A stretch of DNA of 64,000 nucleotides from Favolaschia claudopus. Its lineage: Eukaryota; Basidiomycota; Agaricomycetes; Agaricales; Mycenaceae. Where the stretch lies: the NCBI GenBank assembly GCA_037176885.1, contig JAWWNJ010000061.1, forward strand, positions 1,054,001-1,118,000, read 5' to 3'. The position numbers were made by a program, and so were the translations under genes. The notes below the pieces were generated by a model. It had not been told where the DNA came from. It saw only the letters and a list, made by a program, of their open reading frames with translations, and ran no database searches. This document shows positions 1 through 11,800 of this stretch, piece by piece; the first letter of the stretch is position 1, and each line of letters opens with the position of its first letter.

Positions 1-217
1 CTCGATACCCTCGGCGCCGTCGCGAATAGCAGCTTCGAAACTGGCGATTGTGTTCTCTGGGAAACGAGCGGAGGCCTACAAGCTGATGAGTACAGTCCAT
101 AGCTTCGGTTTTCACTTCCACTGACCCCTCGGTGTCCCCAGCAGTCTGGAGATAGCTCAGTTTTGCTCGTGACCGCCATAGGGGCGACTGACCTGGCAAA
201 ACTCGTGCAGAAGACAT
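1..217 (-). CDS. Glycerophosphodiester phosphodiesterase, 5' end only
   Basis: This is the N-terminal part of a GDPD-family enzyme, which hydrolyses glycerophosphodiesters to glycerol 3-phosphate and an alcohol. Three small exons can be read on the minus strand: 193-217 (starting MSSARVLP), 126-145 and 1-75. The introns at 146-192 and 76-125 have GT-AG ends, and the reading phases agree across both. The joined exons give the family's first core motif GHRGASARFPENT followed by SFEAAIRDGAEGIE, where His-Arg in HRG and Glu in PENT are catalytic-site positions in the family. The gene runs off the left edge, so the TIM barrel is not visible. No signal peptide is seen before the motif, which suggests a soluble, short-leader form. 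The family call is firm because the motif is specific; completeness is unknown. Confidence 0.85.
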   Translation of the reverse strand, partial: MSSARVLPGQSPLWRSRAKLSYLQTAGDTEGSVEVKTEAMDCTHQLVGLRSFPREHNRQFRSCYSRRRRGYR

Positions 218-1293
218 TACGCTGCGTCTAACGGATGTATTGGGGGAGGAGAAGGGACGAAAGGATGAGCGGGAGGTCCAACTTGAAAAAGAGCGGAAAC
301 GAAGCATAAAAGGAAGAGAACGTGCTAACCGAAGCCGAGCGTCGGCTAACCAACGTGTGACAGCGAGCAGATACTATTTGTCGTCTTGACCTGTTCCTTC
401 CCCTTCATCCTAGGTCAGACGACCACCGTAGGCGTCGACACAGATAGTTTCATCGTCAATACAAGCTCCGGATTGTCCCAGCTCTGTGAAATTTCAATAT
501 CCATGGCGGTCCCTCGGACTTTTTTGGGTCGAATTTGGGTCGAATGGCGAAAATTCCGCGATCTTCTCCAAGGGGTTTGGTGGACGTCTTCGGAAGCCTA
601 GTAAGAGGACTCCAATAGTGCTTCGAGATTAGGCGAAAGAGATGCGAACTGACGAACTTGGATTCGAGAACCTGCTCGCCAATCTTGTCGCCAGGGGCCA
701 CAACCACCGATGGCCAACGTTTTTGACGTGTTCAAGATCCGAAAACTCGTATATTGTAAGAGAAATGGGCGGGCGGAACTTTGCGTACACTCAGCCTCTG
801 AGTAGGCGCGGGCAATTGCAACTGGGGCAAGGTGCGTTCATTTAATTTTAGTTGTGCATTTTCTCTTTCGGGGTTTGCACCATGAAAGCCGTCTTTCCGC
901 TCCCCCTTGCTGTGAACATCGGCGGATTCAAGCAATCGGCCAGGCCAGAAGGATGTGTCACTGGTGCGCGGGAACCTGTGGCTTTGTGGCTGGGTATCGC
1001 CGCGAAAGTGTGTAATTCATGGCGTTCGGACACTTCCGCTGCTCAGAATTGACGGGATATTGTCCAGCACTCGAGAGCCGCGAAAGGGTCGACGGGGAGT
1101 ACGGGAGACAATAAACATGAGAAAACAACCCATATCGGCCGAATTAGGAAGGAGCTCATGAATTCCACAATACGTTCTGTCCAGTTTCCGCAACGTCGAC
1201 TCACGTTCGCAGTCAAAGTATTCCATAGTTACTGAAACGTAGCTAACCTAATTCACAACAGTACAGAACCCATTTTTCAGCCATAAAAACCTT
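218..1293. other. Intergenic region without a supportable gene
   Basis: Short open frames occur on both strands, but none has a recognisable domain, convincing splice partners or a matching paralogue elsewhere in the window. The stretch holds the promoter side of the GDPD gene on its left and the 3' side of the MACPF-like gene on its right, plus one copy of a short dispersed repeat at 1125-1157. Confidence 0.5.
1125..1157 (+). repeat. Short dispersed repeat, copy 1 of 3
   Basis: The core ACAACCCATATCGGCCGAAT followed by TAGGAAGG recurs in near-identical form, in reverse orientation, at 8201-8228 and 43901-43930. The third copy is next to a tyrosine-recombinase relic, so it may be a fragment of an element end. 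Confidence 0.5.
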
Positions 1294-4209
1294 TCACTCG
1301 TCCTTGGTAAACCTTCGTCTGAACCAGTTGGGCTTCTTAATCAACGAAGCGGGACCTTCCGCCGCAAGCAGGTCGGGAAAGTTATAATCCGACTGCTTCA
1401 CAAAAAACACCGTACAGTGCCATTGGGTGCGATAGCTGTTATCCACCGTGATGACGAGCCTATCGGCCAAGATATGCTTCGACTCATGATACACGGCCTG
1501 CACTCGCGGACTGGGCTCGCGTTTTGGCCAATAACACGCGAGGGTCCAGCCAATAATGTACACGGGTGCGTGGTTTATGCAATGGTCGAAGCCGCTGGTC
1601 GGACTTGGAGAGGAGCTGGTTCCGTTTGGTATCGCTGGCAGCTGAGGACGTTCTTCCATTGTTGTCGAGCCAGCTGCTCCGTTATCGACTATAGGCTGCC
1701 TGAGAGCCGTTCCTGTGCGAGGCGACCGTCTTTTCCAGCAATGTAAACCCGACGATGACATGCGTGGGGGCGGAGGCCGACTTCCGTCGCGAGTGCTGAA
1801 CGTAATGTTCTGCGGAGAATGAGGAAATCTCGCGCGCTCAATTGTGTCAGACGTCTTCCATTGCAGTTGGTAGACTTGTTGGCGCTGGTCGAAAGACTTA
1901 TCGAGGACGGGCGATACTGACGGCGGCATGCTGAACGGTCCTTTGGCTCCCGTTGTCATCCCACATTGCCATCGGTGGAAATATTGATCGTCGACCTCTT
2001 CCGGAAGATGATAGACAATTGTGGTGTCCATATCCTTGATGGAGCGGAGAAAGTCGTGTCGCTCGATGATCATGCCTGCTCGTTTTTTCATAGTTAGAAG
2101 CTCGTGCTTTAGATTATCTTTGGCGCTCTCTGGCAAGCTGCCCGGGCGAACTAGAGAGTCTTGCATTGATTTGAAGCGTTCGATGACCTCGGCGATGGTG
2201 TTAAGGTCGTCTTCGAAATATTTGAGAGCAGGATGTGGACGACAGTAATCTTGTAGATGGACGAATAGATCCCGCATCACTCGAGCTCGTTCAAAGCTCA
2301 AGAGTGGGACCGCTATTCGTCGTGTAACATGGTGCAACGATGGAAGGGTGCTATTCGTACTGTCAGCTTTGTATGAGATGCGAACATTTGAAGTGTACCT
2401 ATAGTGCTTCAATATTACGGCCCGAGGAAATCCGTCTTGAGTGTTGTCATTTATCAATTCAGATAGCTTCTGAGGCGCATCCTTTACATCCAAGATCTGG
2501 TTTGAGAGATTCAAATGGTCCGAATAACCCTCAGTGTCAACCACAACACTAAGGAGGGACCATTTCGATTCCTCTTTGCGAAGATCACTGAACCTGATGC
2601 CGCCCTTCAGATAATTCTCGACAACGCCCATGACCTGGACTGGCATTAGTAGCAGTTTTGAAGATGAACGGAACATAGACCTCTAGCGCATGTTGTTGAT
2701 TTACATTTGCTTCCTTCGTTCTACCGCTCGTCAGTTTAGGTGCAAATGGAGACGGGAATCAACATACTTGCACGTTACAGTCATACAACACCTATACACC
2801 TTGTCATACCCAGCAACGTAGTAATGGCCAAACCTCTCTGTGAAGACCGCCTCATCCAGCTGTTGCACCTCTTCCCGAACAGGGATGTCGGGGGGGAAGG
2901 AATCAAGCGTCAAATGAACCTCGTGCTTGTATTGCACCAAGATCGTCGAAGCAGATGCGGTTTTGGAGAGCATATTCATGATGTTCGCGTTGGCACCGAC
3001 AGCATGAGACAACACGTTGACTGTGGCGCCGACACCAATGTCGAAGTCGTCTTGCATCTCCCGCACTGTCTGCCATTGCAAGTGGCTCACTTTTGTATTG
3101 GTTTTCCTATTCCATTTCTCCACGAAATTGTACTCGTTTTGGAATACAGTGGCCGCTGTATATGCACCGGTCACGGCGTCGAGGCCGTACCCGCGCGTAG
3201 ATCCCTCAGACCAAGGAATCCGGATTTGGCGCCCAAGGTCAGTATACGTCTGCGATGGCCACAGATCACGGATTTGACGTTCAAGGTCGGTATGCGTCTG
3301 CTATGACAATGAGCCAAAAGAACGGAGAAAAGCAATCACTGCCGTGGACGAACCTCGATCTTTTTATCATTACTGACGCTACGCGCTCTCGATCGCAACG
3401 GAGTTGCAGGATGCACAGCAAGGCCGTCCCGCGCCAGTGAATCGACAGTTGATCGAATGATATGTGATACTGGGGGTCCTTGTGACTGTGTAACGGCCAC
3501 TGGCAGACTGTCTATACTGGCTCTTGGTCGAACTGTCTTGCTTCCGCCGTATATGAATTCCACTTTACCCCGAAGAGCGTGCTCAGCCTACAGAGCACGA
3601 GTTGAATTCAGAAGATGGTGAATGAAAACAAGACTTACCTTTTCAGACCCGGGGCCGTCAGTTGCCCCGAACACGACACTGTCGCCGTCTTTGAGTGTGT
3701 GTGGCAAGTCTTTCATCAGGGCGCCTTGCTTTGACTCAATCCAGATTCCCCCGGAGGTACCGATATACGTTATCAACACCTTGGTCGCATGTAAGCGTTT
3801 CAGGAGTCTAATACAAGGTGGACGAAACTAACCCTGGAATCTTCCAACGTGAGGCGGACATGCTGCAGGCGCCTCGTCAACGTGTCATGTTCAAACGATC
3901 CCTGGCTGATGTCGATGGGACCTTCGTTCGAATTTCCCCTGATCACGAATTTTTTTGCCTGGATGGGCGGATCGAACACGAAAGTCACGCCTTCGATAGA
4001 ACTGTTTCCTTTACCGCTGTATTGCTTGCGCAGGCCTGGGGAACCAAGTTAAACAAGCTGTTGCAGAGCCAAAGCAGTACTGCGCACCTTGTACGGGAAG
4101 CTCAGTCGAATTTTCCTCGACGATGCTACCAACCTGAGGCCTGCCTATTCGTGTCGGCTCTAAGTTGATTTGGGTTTGACAAGGAATATCAAGGACTACC
4201 TTGGGACAT
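1294..4209 (-). CDS. MACPF-like protein of Agaricomycete type, seven exons
   Basis: A full gene model can be built on the minus strand. Exons are 4200-4209, 4088-4144, 3833-4035, 3639-3779, 3354-3587, 2800-3300 and 1294-2682. All introns have GT-AG ends and the phases are consistent, giving about 844 residues. A TATA-like stretch lies near 4297, roughly 90 bp before the chosen ATG at 4209. Exon 6 carries STRGYGLDAVTGAYTAATVF and later FGHYYVAGYDK, which resembles the F-G-x-x-Y/H-Y-V motif of membrane-attack-complex/perforin (MACPF) superfamily proteins common in mushroom genomes. The canonical glycine-rich tail after this motif is not obvious, and the C-terminal third (proline/serine-rich, then a Trp-rich end) is unfamiliar. 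No signal peptide is evident. Whether it forms pores is unknown; the family link is an inference from the motif. Confidence 0.6.
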
Positions 4210-5119
4210 AAGTTACAATGTACAATGAACAGCGTTCGATATTGTGGAGGTGCGGAGAAACGAGAGAAGACCAGCGGTCTGAGCGGTAAAAGCGGCAAAT
4301 ATATAGTCTCCATATACGGCACAGACTGCCTGGATAGGGCATATGACACGAGCGCTTGTGCGCGGCCGTTGCAGAAGCGCCAAAGAGAAGGTGTTTTGAA
4401 GTCGGCAGACCATACTGGCAGTCTTGTCCATGAGATGCAAGACTTTTTTAGAGTCTGCTACCCAGATTGGGTATCTTTTGAATGGATTCCTATTCAGAGA
4501 TAAGAAAGGGAGAGATAAATAAAAATGGGATTTGTACCACGAGATATATGCCGAGCACGGTCCCTTTCAAGTTCCCGTGCAACTCCTGCGGGCGAAAGCC
4601 AAGGCCGGTACCAGTGCGGTCACGCATTGACACCCGGTATGAGGAGACTGTGTAGGGGTGGGCGCACGATTGTCGAGGAAGCGTCCGAGTCGGAGCAGGG
4701 GAAATGATGATGTGAGTAATCTATGTACCATATCAGAAAACAGGTTCGTCAGTAGGCGCTTCATACCTGTTTATGGGGATGGCGGAGAAGCGAACGTCTT
4801 TGGACAGTTGCTCTCGGAAGACTTCGCGTGGACAATGGTGCATCGGAAACCTTTTGGGAAACTCAGAGTAGCACGTTGGAGGCAGCAGCCATTATACGCT
4901 AACGGAGCTGTCGTGCGAGAGATTCTTCAAGTTGGTCGTCACAGCGCAGGCCATCCCCTATTGAGTTACGAGTTCTTTCAACGAATTCCTTCACAGTATG
5001 GCGCCGTAAATGCGCGGTGTCAACAAGTAGCGCCAAGCGGTGCACCGGCCATTTGAGAAAGCCGTGCCAGTGCCCACAGAAAACCCGCCTAACTCTTGGA
5101 CCAGTTGGGTACTCACACA
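4210..5119. other. Intergenic region, no supportable gene
   Basis: This contains the upstream region of the MACPF-like gene, including ATATATA near 4297. The open frames on both strands look like chance frames. The right part may hold further decayed sequence belonging to the relics at 5120-5663, but no family can be read in it. Confidence 0.4.
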
Positions 5120-5397
5120 CAACTAGGTTTGTTGACACGTTGTTCGTTGGCGAATTGGAAGACGTTTTCTTCGATAGAGCTCACTTGGTCGGAGTTTTTG
5201 AACCTCGATTCAAGCGCCGTCAGATTCGACGGGGTGACGGTCGGCGTTATAAGCAAGGACAGATGCTGCGTTTGGATCAGTTGACTTTGGATGAGGTGAA
5301 TTTGCGGAGTGTCGCCAAAGATCTCATCAATACGGTGTGTCGGTCTGCAGCATATAATTGGTGCGCTCGTGGACCGGAGGTAATCCAAGGTAAATGA
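5120..5397 (-). pseudogene. Truncated, frameshifted copy of the 5' end of the gene at 6061-7823
   Basis: Read on the minus strand, this stretch matches the start of the neighbouring acidic-protein gene. The segment AADRHTVLMRSLATLRKFTS corresponds to AADRHKVLMRFLSTLRKFAS there, and a later stretch LESRF..SIEENVFQF corresponds to LESMF..YIEENAYMY. The DNA match is visible at 5290-5380 versus 7749-7840. The copy has lost its ATG, contains an early stop just after the first block, changes frame, and ends before the acidic tract. It is therefore a dead partial duplicate, directly abutting an acyltransferase relic. Confidence 0.75.
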
Positions 5398-5411
5398 CCG
5401 GACAAGCGGGT

Positions 5412-5663
5412 CGCGTTGCGATTCCTCGCCTTCAACCTCAATGCGCCAACCTATAAATGTTCCGGCGGTGGTATGGAACGTACGCGCCACCACGTAGTTC
5501 ACGTCAGACCGTCAATTCGAATGCGCCGACCGTCGCGACAAAGCCGAGAGCACCGACATAAATCGCGCTGCGAGTGTAATAGCGGCCGTGGTGAGTATTG
5601 GAGGGCGATGAAAGGCAGATACGCGTATGCGACGGGTTTGAGTAGATTGAACAGAGAAGCCAT
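5412..5663 (-). pseudogene. Relic of a 1-acyl-glycerol-3-phosphate acyltransferase N-terminus
   Basis: On the minus strand from the ATG at 5663 one reads MASLFNLLKPVAYAYLPFIA. In another frame follows GRYYTRSAIYVGALGFVATV, and then NYVVARTF....WRIEVEGEE. This order (membrane leader, GRYY segment, NYVVAR, R-I-E-V-E-G-E-E) resembles the amino-terminal part of fungal lysophosphatidate acyltransferases (SLC1/AGPAT). The pieces lie in different frames without good splice sites between all of them. The catalytic HX4D box that should follow is absent, because the sequence switches into the relic at 5120-5397. It is a truncated, dead fragment. Family recognition is from memory of the motif order, so moderately sure. 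Confidence 0.5.
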
Positions 5664-6060
5664 TCAGGATAGAGCCCTGAAGCGGGGACTCGGTGCGGGA
5701 GGTAAGTAGTAAAGAGAAAAGCCGGGATTGATCTGATTAGGAAATTTCTGGCGATCAACGGCAACGGCCGCTTAGACTCTTACCTCCACGTCGAATTCCT
5801 AGCCTGGCTGTCTTGCATTTTCCTGGGCTCAAAATGACTGGCTCCTGGGGCCGTATGGACTCCTCAATCCTCTGTTTATTTTCTCGTCTCAATTCGTGAT
5901 CTGAAGCTGCGGACAACGACGGAACCGGGCAGGCTGCATGTGGCTCCACGTGGCTGGCGAAAGCTCAAATGACAAAAAAATTGGTTGTAGTTCAAGAAAA
6001 TCGTAAACAATATATACAGGACGAGCAGGTGTTTCTAGGTGCTATGCCGCTGTATCTCAA
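5664..6060. other. Intergenic region downstream of the acidic-protein gene
   Basis: No gene is supported. A minus-strand frame at 5755-5949 has a possible donor site near its end but no recognisable content. The 3' flank of the gene ending at 6061 lies here. Confidence 0.4.
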
Positions 6061-7823
6061 TCACCCTCTCCCTCTACCACCTCGCCTTTTACCGCCTCGA
6101 CCTCGAGCCCCACCTTGATTTGCAGCATTAGCTGGTTCGCTTGCTTGAGCTGCTTTCGTCACACTCCGAGTGACACGCCCAGGTGCCTTCGCTTCAGCAG
6201 CATGTTGTCTGGTAGTCGACCTCAGAGCCCTGGGAGAGTATTGACTCATCGTTACGCTCTGGCTCGTACCTTGTTCTGGCCAGTGCGCATCACTGGGGGA
6301 GAAATCAGTAAATCCCTCCTGCCGGAATACCGCCGCACTTACTGGACAAGTACTTCGGCGTCGCTGTCGGCGAGTACTTCGGGATGCTGAAGCAGTAATT
6401 GCTCGACAGACCTTTCTTCCTCCGCATCCTCAGCTGGATGCAGTGCCTCTTGCGTGCTCCCAGCTTGGTCGTGAGACGCTACCCCGACAGCTCCTTCCTT
6501 TCCGTTCGCGATGGCACCTTCTCCTTTGGATACCAGGTCGACGCCTACCTTCTTGATGTCGCGCCAATATACAGGGACGAGGTTTCCCTGCTCATCCAGG
6601 GAAACCTCGTCCATCTCCTCATGCAATTGACGAAGGAATGCGTCGCTGTATTCCTTCCTGGTAGCAATACGCATCAAGTTAAATACCGCGTATACTCCCG
6701 CCTCTGTGTTCTCGACGGGTTCCTCGGAACCTACGAGTTGAGTGGAATGACACCGGGACAGGTACAACCGTTTGGGGTTGTGCGAATCTTTGAATGCGAG
6801 CACGACGAACTTGTCACTATACGCTATCCCAAACAAGCACCCCTCCTCCCGCAGCTGTCTCCATAGCTGCACAAGGGGCAGGAGTGTACCCTCCACTGTG
6901 TCTTGGGGAGTTCTTCGCGGCTGCAAAGCAAGCTTCAAACCAAAGCCGAGATATTCGCGAAGCAGGGTTTCCGTTTCGAAATCGAAGAGCCTTTGAATGT
7001 ATGTGTCGTCAATCGTCGTCGTCTCGAGCCTCGCGATTCGAGACCCTGGGGTAGACCCGGAGCGACTCTCCACAATTTTAAGTATCTCGGTGACAATGTG
7101 GCTAGGCGCTGCCTGCGACTCTACGTCGCCTTCGAGTTCATCTGCCCGATTGGTGGCGTTCAGCTGTTCACGCAGAGAAGATGCGAGCTCGATAGAGCTA
7201 AAATTATCTGTGGGAGAGCCACGTCCACAGAGGAAGTTATCCATCCGACTGGCCAAGCCGTAGAGAAGAACGAGTTCTTCCATTTCCTCCCCAACTACAG
7301 GTTTCGGTGTCTCAACACCGAGAAGGGCAGGCAAAGATACTAGGTCTGAATCCTTAGCGGTCGCCTGCGATTCTATCGAGGGATTGACAGACGACGGGGA
7401 CAAGGGGGAATCTTCGGGTTCGGGTGGCAAAGTCGATTTCGACAGCAACTGCGACGCAGGCGGTGCTAATATGGTGGTATCACCCTCTTCATACTCATCT
7501 TCATCTTCATCTTCATTATCTTCCTCTTCCTCTGCTTCTGAATCGTACATATACGCGTTTTCTTCGATATAGCTCTCTTGCTCAAAATCTTCAAACATCG
7601 ATTCAAGCGTCCTCATATTTGCCGAGTCATCATGAGTGTTGTAGGCAATGACTGCCGCTGGGTAGGCATTGATTTGGCCGGCCAAGAAACTGAACTGCTG
7701 GTGGAAATCGTTGCGGCGGTGGCATAAACCATCTCCTATTTCAGGATGGGATGAGGCGAATTTGCGGAGTGTCGACAAAAATCTCATGAGAACCTTGTGT
7801 CGGTCTGCAGCGGAGTTTTCCAT
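6061..7823 (-). CDS. Acidic-tract protein of unknown function with basic RGG-like tail
   Basis: Two exons, 6343-7823 and 6061-6292, are joined by a 50-nt GT-AG intron with matching phase, giving about 570 residues. The ATG at 7823 is supported by the decayed duplicate at 5120-5397, which aligns from the next few codons onward. The N-terminal 80 residues are helical-looking. Residues about 90-120 form a Glu/Asp-rich run encoded by a CATCTT-like simple repeat. A middle region of about 250 residues ends in a segment reading LFGIAYSDKFVVLAFKDS, which looks like a folded core. The last 60 residues are rich in Arg, Gly and Lys (GGARGRGGKRRGGRGRG), typical of nucleic-acid-binding tails. I do not recognise the family. 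The charged architecture suggests a nuclear or nucleic-acid role, but that is inference only. Confidence 0.75.
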
Positions 7824-8892
7824 TGGTGCACTCGTGGACCGGGGTGGTCGAAACGAAGGTGAGTGAGTGAAGTGCGCAAGTGGGTGGTGTGGCGGTGCAG
7901 AGGAATTGGGTCACATGGTCCCTTCGACTCCTTCCTCTTGCTTTGATCCAGCCACTCTAATTTGTATACTGTGTTGAGAAAAATTATTCGGATTTTTTAG
8001 TCTGTCTCTCGCCGACTTTGTCTGTATGTTCGTACTTCGCGGAGGACGGAGATATCTCAAATTTAAACACACTCGAGCCTGGTTTTTGCTGCGTAGCTGG
8101 AGAGAATGGCAAGTGTTACTGAGCTTTGGAACCAATTTAATGCGATGACGTGTCTCTAACTCGATATCAGAGTCAATGAGATCGGATTGTTCTTTGGGCA
8201 CCTTCCTAATTCGGTCGATATCGGTTGTTTGGTTGTGCTTGCTCCAATTTTCCATTGATGCACTTCAAGCAGCCGCTTCGCAGGTCCTCCAAGGGCACGG
8301 ATACAAGAAATTTTGCGTAATACGACGTCAACTAAGATCGCGAGCAACAGGGGGGGTACGACGCTCAGTCATTCCATGGGGCCGCGTACGCCTCTCGAAA
8401 ATGAGCGTCCACCCAAACATGATAAATTTTTGGCATCGCTACATTGCCCCTCCTACCTGAACAAACGCTCTCCGAACTGGCCAGACTTATTAAGGACGCT
8501 GAATTTCATCCGGCCTTTTCTCGAACTCGCGGAGGTCGGGAACTTGTTCCAAAATGCACGACGATTTAGACATTTGAATTGTGGACACTGGCGCCTGGGC
8601 GGGTAGGTTCAGCGGCTCGATTGAGCGAATAGGTCGCTACCGTCAACATGAAATCATATTCTTGGTGTACGTTGGATTCAGTGTACAAGAGCGAGTCGCG
8701 GTCGACTTGGATCTCGGTCGGTGCACACTTTGCAATTGATATCTCAGAGACATCAACCAGCCTCCCAATACATACCACAAAGGCTAACTCGGCCGGCGCA
8801 TCGCACGCTCAAGTGTTATCAAAATAGTTCGATTGCGGGAAGAATTCTAATAATACAACTAGAGTGTGCTGTATGGCAAACGCTCATTTCGG
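7824..8892. other. Intergenic region between the acidic-protein gene and family gene A
   Basis: No convincing coding sequence. It contains the promoter side of the gene starting at 7823, one copy of the short dispersed repeat (8201-8228) and a run of seven G near 8350. The right end is the 3' flank of family gene A. Confidence 0.5.
8201..8228 (-). repeat. Short dispersed repeat, copy 2 of 3
   Basis: CCTTCCTAATTCGGTCGATA then TCGGTTGT matches the reverse complement of 1125-1157 and, in the same orientation, 43901-43930. Confidence 0.5.
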
Positions 8893-11800
8893 TTAGGAAC
8901 CTGTAGTTTCTTCCGCTGCTTCCTCTTTAGCCTTGGCGGCTTTTTCCTCTTTAGCCTTGGCGGCTTTCAAGGCAGCCACTCTAATCGCCTCAGCTTCCTG
9001 CCACTTCGTGTCAGCGTGCACGGCTTGCCACGTTTTATGCCATTCCCCAAATTTGGTGAAATCGAAGCCCTTCTGCAGTTCTGTCACCTTAGCCTGGAGG
9101 ATCTTCTCAAATTCTTTTTGCTCCTCTCGAAGGCGTAACAGAAAGGTTGCAAAGTGATACGCCCCAAGTGGTGTGCTGATGTCAAACTGAACGACGTTTC
9201 TTTCGACCACATAGATTCTCTGCACAGTACATATCAGCAAATGAGCACACCCAGACTGACCGGAATCTTACCTCAGATCCCATAGACTTCCAACCCATTA
9301 GAAGAGCACCCTTGGGGCCGTTGGTGACCAGGACGTAAAAGGGACGATCAAGGATATCAAGAGCTGCGTAATACGAGATAAGAGCTATCAGGTACAGGCG
9401 CCCCTGATTGAGGGCCTTGGCCTCCGTATCGTGCTTCTTCTTGTATTCGACGATGAAATACGGGAATAAGATCATCCCTTTGAAAGATGAGAGAGCAATG
9501 TTTGCGAAATCGAGCTCAGATATGCTTGCGGCGTCGTCGGCGAACATCAAGTTCAAATCCCTTGATACAGTGTGAGGGTTTTGCAGATAGAGTTTTCTGT
9601 TTTCGTCTGTTAATTCAATCTCTGAGGTTGACTTTGACTGTGAGTCCGGTGCATCGACCACGGGGACACTGCCTACATCAAGATCAACTTGGTATTTTTT
9701 ACGATGAAATATGAGGTGCTTACTCGCTTGGCGGCGGCCCGTTGTCGCAGATTTCTTCGCTGCTACATCAAAATGATGGTCAACACTATTCAAACTGAGG
9801 AAAAGGAACAATGTGTACCTTTGTTGTCGCTCTTCTTGGTCGCTTCTTTCATGTGGTCAACACTATTCAAACTGAAAAAAGGAACAATGTGTACCTTTAC
9901 CTTTCTTGTCGCTCTTCTTGCTGCTAAGGCTCGCTTCTTTCATGTCTTCCAGGGAGCGGGTGATGAAGTTAAGAGCGTCAATTTGGGAGGCATTCAGCGA
10001 GCCTGGGGGAACTGCAATGAAGCAGAGAGCGTCGCATCTTCCGGTCTTGGGTTCACGTCGGGAGCGCTCGTGAAGTAAACGCTTGAGAGGGACATTATTG
10101 TCTACTTCTTTAGCGGCGGTCAAGTACGAGAGCCAGAGCGAGCTCGCTTGTTTGTGAGCTAGATCCGCTTGTACATGGATTGCCGATCCAGGTCCATGTG
10201 TTTGTGCGGCCGCTTTCGCCACCGTGTAATGGAAGCTATCATTTGCGTTCCATTCCGCTTCCACTGTTGCATATAGTTTGTCTGCATCCATTTCAACAAG
10301 TCTGTTCCTTGCAAAGTGAAAGGTGCGCTCGAAGCTATGCAGAATGTCAGGACCATCGTTACCACAGGAGCGAAATAAAATGCACGCACAGCACATTTCT
10401 CGAGACAAGGTCATCCTTGGAGGCGACATAGAAGGAGAGTAGAAGCGCGTCCCAGTCGTGTCTACTTTCGGCCTCGAAAGACGTTATCCCAGTCCTTCCG
10501 TGGAGAATTCGTGCACCTATAGAGGAGTACAACAAGATAAATATCTGTTGCTTAATGATCGCTTGGTGGTCTGCCGTCAATTTGTGCTTAGACTTCATGG
10601 ATGAGTCCAGAGATGAGATGGGCTTCGGCTCGCTTTCGATCAATCTTGCTATCTTGAGAAGAGCGTCTTTGCAAGGGCTCAGGGCACCGAAAACATTTGG
10701 GAAGGGATCAGCATCCTGTGTAGAGACGTTTGAAGTCGTTGATTCGATTAACACACGACCTTACCTTGCTGGGGAACCATTGGAAACTGGTGAGCTGATC
10801 GTACAAATCGAGCATGCCATTAATCTTGGCTCCTTCTTCCTTGAATGCTTCCTCTTTGGTATTACACTGCAACCTGCCAATGTACCTCACGAAACGGTCG
10901 GCCGCATATGTGAGCAGGTGCAGGCCCCCCGAAGACTCAGTAATGGGGTGTTTGGCAAAGCTACCCGGCGGCAATTGAGTCTAGGACGGATACACAACAG
11001 GAGAAAGACACGTACTCGGAGCTGGAATCTCTTACAGATGATGTGCTGTCTTTCTCTGACTTGCCACTACTAGCCTGGCTCAGTTCTTCGACGCGTTTAG
11101 AGAGGGGGTTTCCGCTCTTCGACCCAGTGTTTCTCCTAGACAAAAAATCAACTTCTGGAAGGAACTCGTGGACAAAATGATCACTCGGGAGGTTGTAAAC
11201 CCCGCTCAATGGGGGCGGCCAACTGAGACCTAGCGGATGGAAGGGAGGCTTGAGGCTTTCTGTTAACACAATGAGTGGGAATATCGCAGCAAGCAAGGTA
11301 ACAGCTACGGGGTAGGTTGTTGTCTGCGCAAGGGTGTGTCAGAATCACGAAGTGGGAGGTCAAGTAGCACATACCTGGACATTTGTGATTGCTGAACTGA
11401 ATCTGCTGAGGGTAATGTGCGAGGTACACTGGAGAAAGACTGGGGATCGCGCCAGCTTTTATAGGTCAGTAGGGTCTAGACAAGGCCAAATACACCTACA
11501 ATTGTGTATCCTGGACCCACAACGCCACACGATCCATACCCGTTTCGGAGTTCTTCGACTGCGGGTAATCTGAGCGCCAATCGAAATTATTGTTCTCGCA
11601 CAAGCGAGATGCTATACTGGCAACGAGACGAAAACAAGGCGAGAGCCTGAAAAGGAATTGCGAGAAGCGCAGAATCGATGTGACGCGGCTGAAATCGAAG
11701 CACCCTGTCTTCGAACCCTGACCGAAATCATGGGCTACGTGTAAAACCTGCTAAACCAGGAATGAGGGCGATGATTCGGAGACAATTAGTGTTTATTGAG

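Noticed and set aside
7384..7572. Ser-rich plus-strand frame
   Set aside because: It is the complement of the acidic simple-repeat tract of the gene at 6061-7823.
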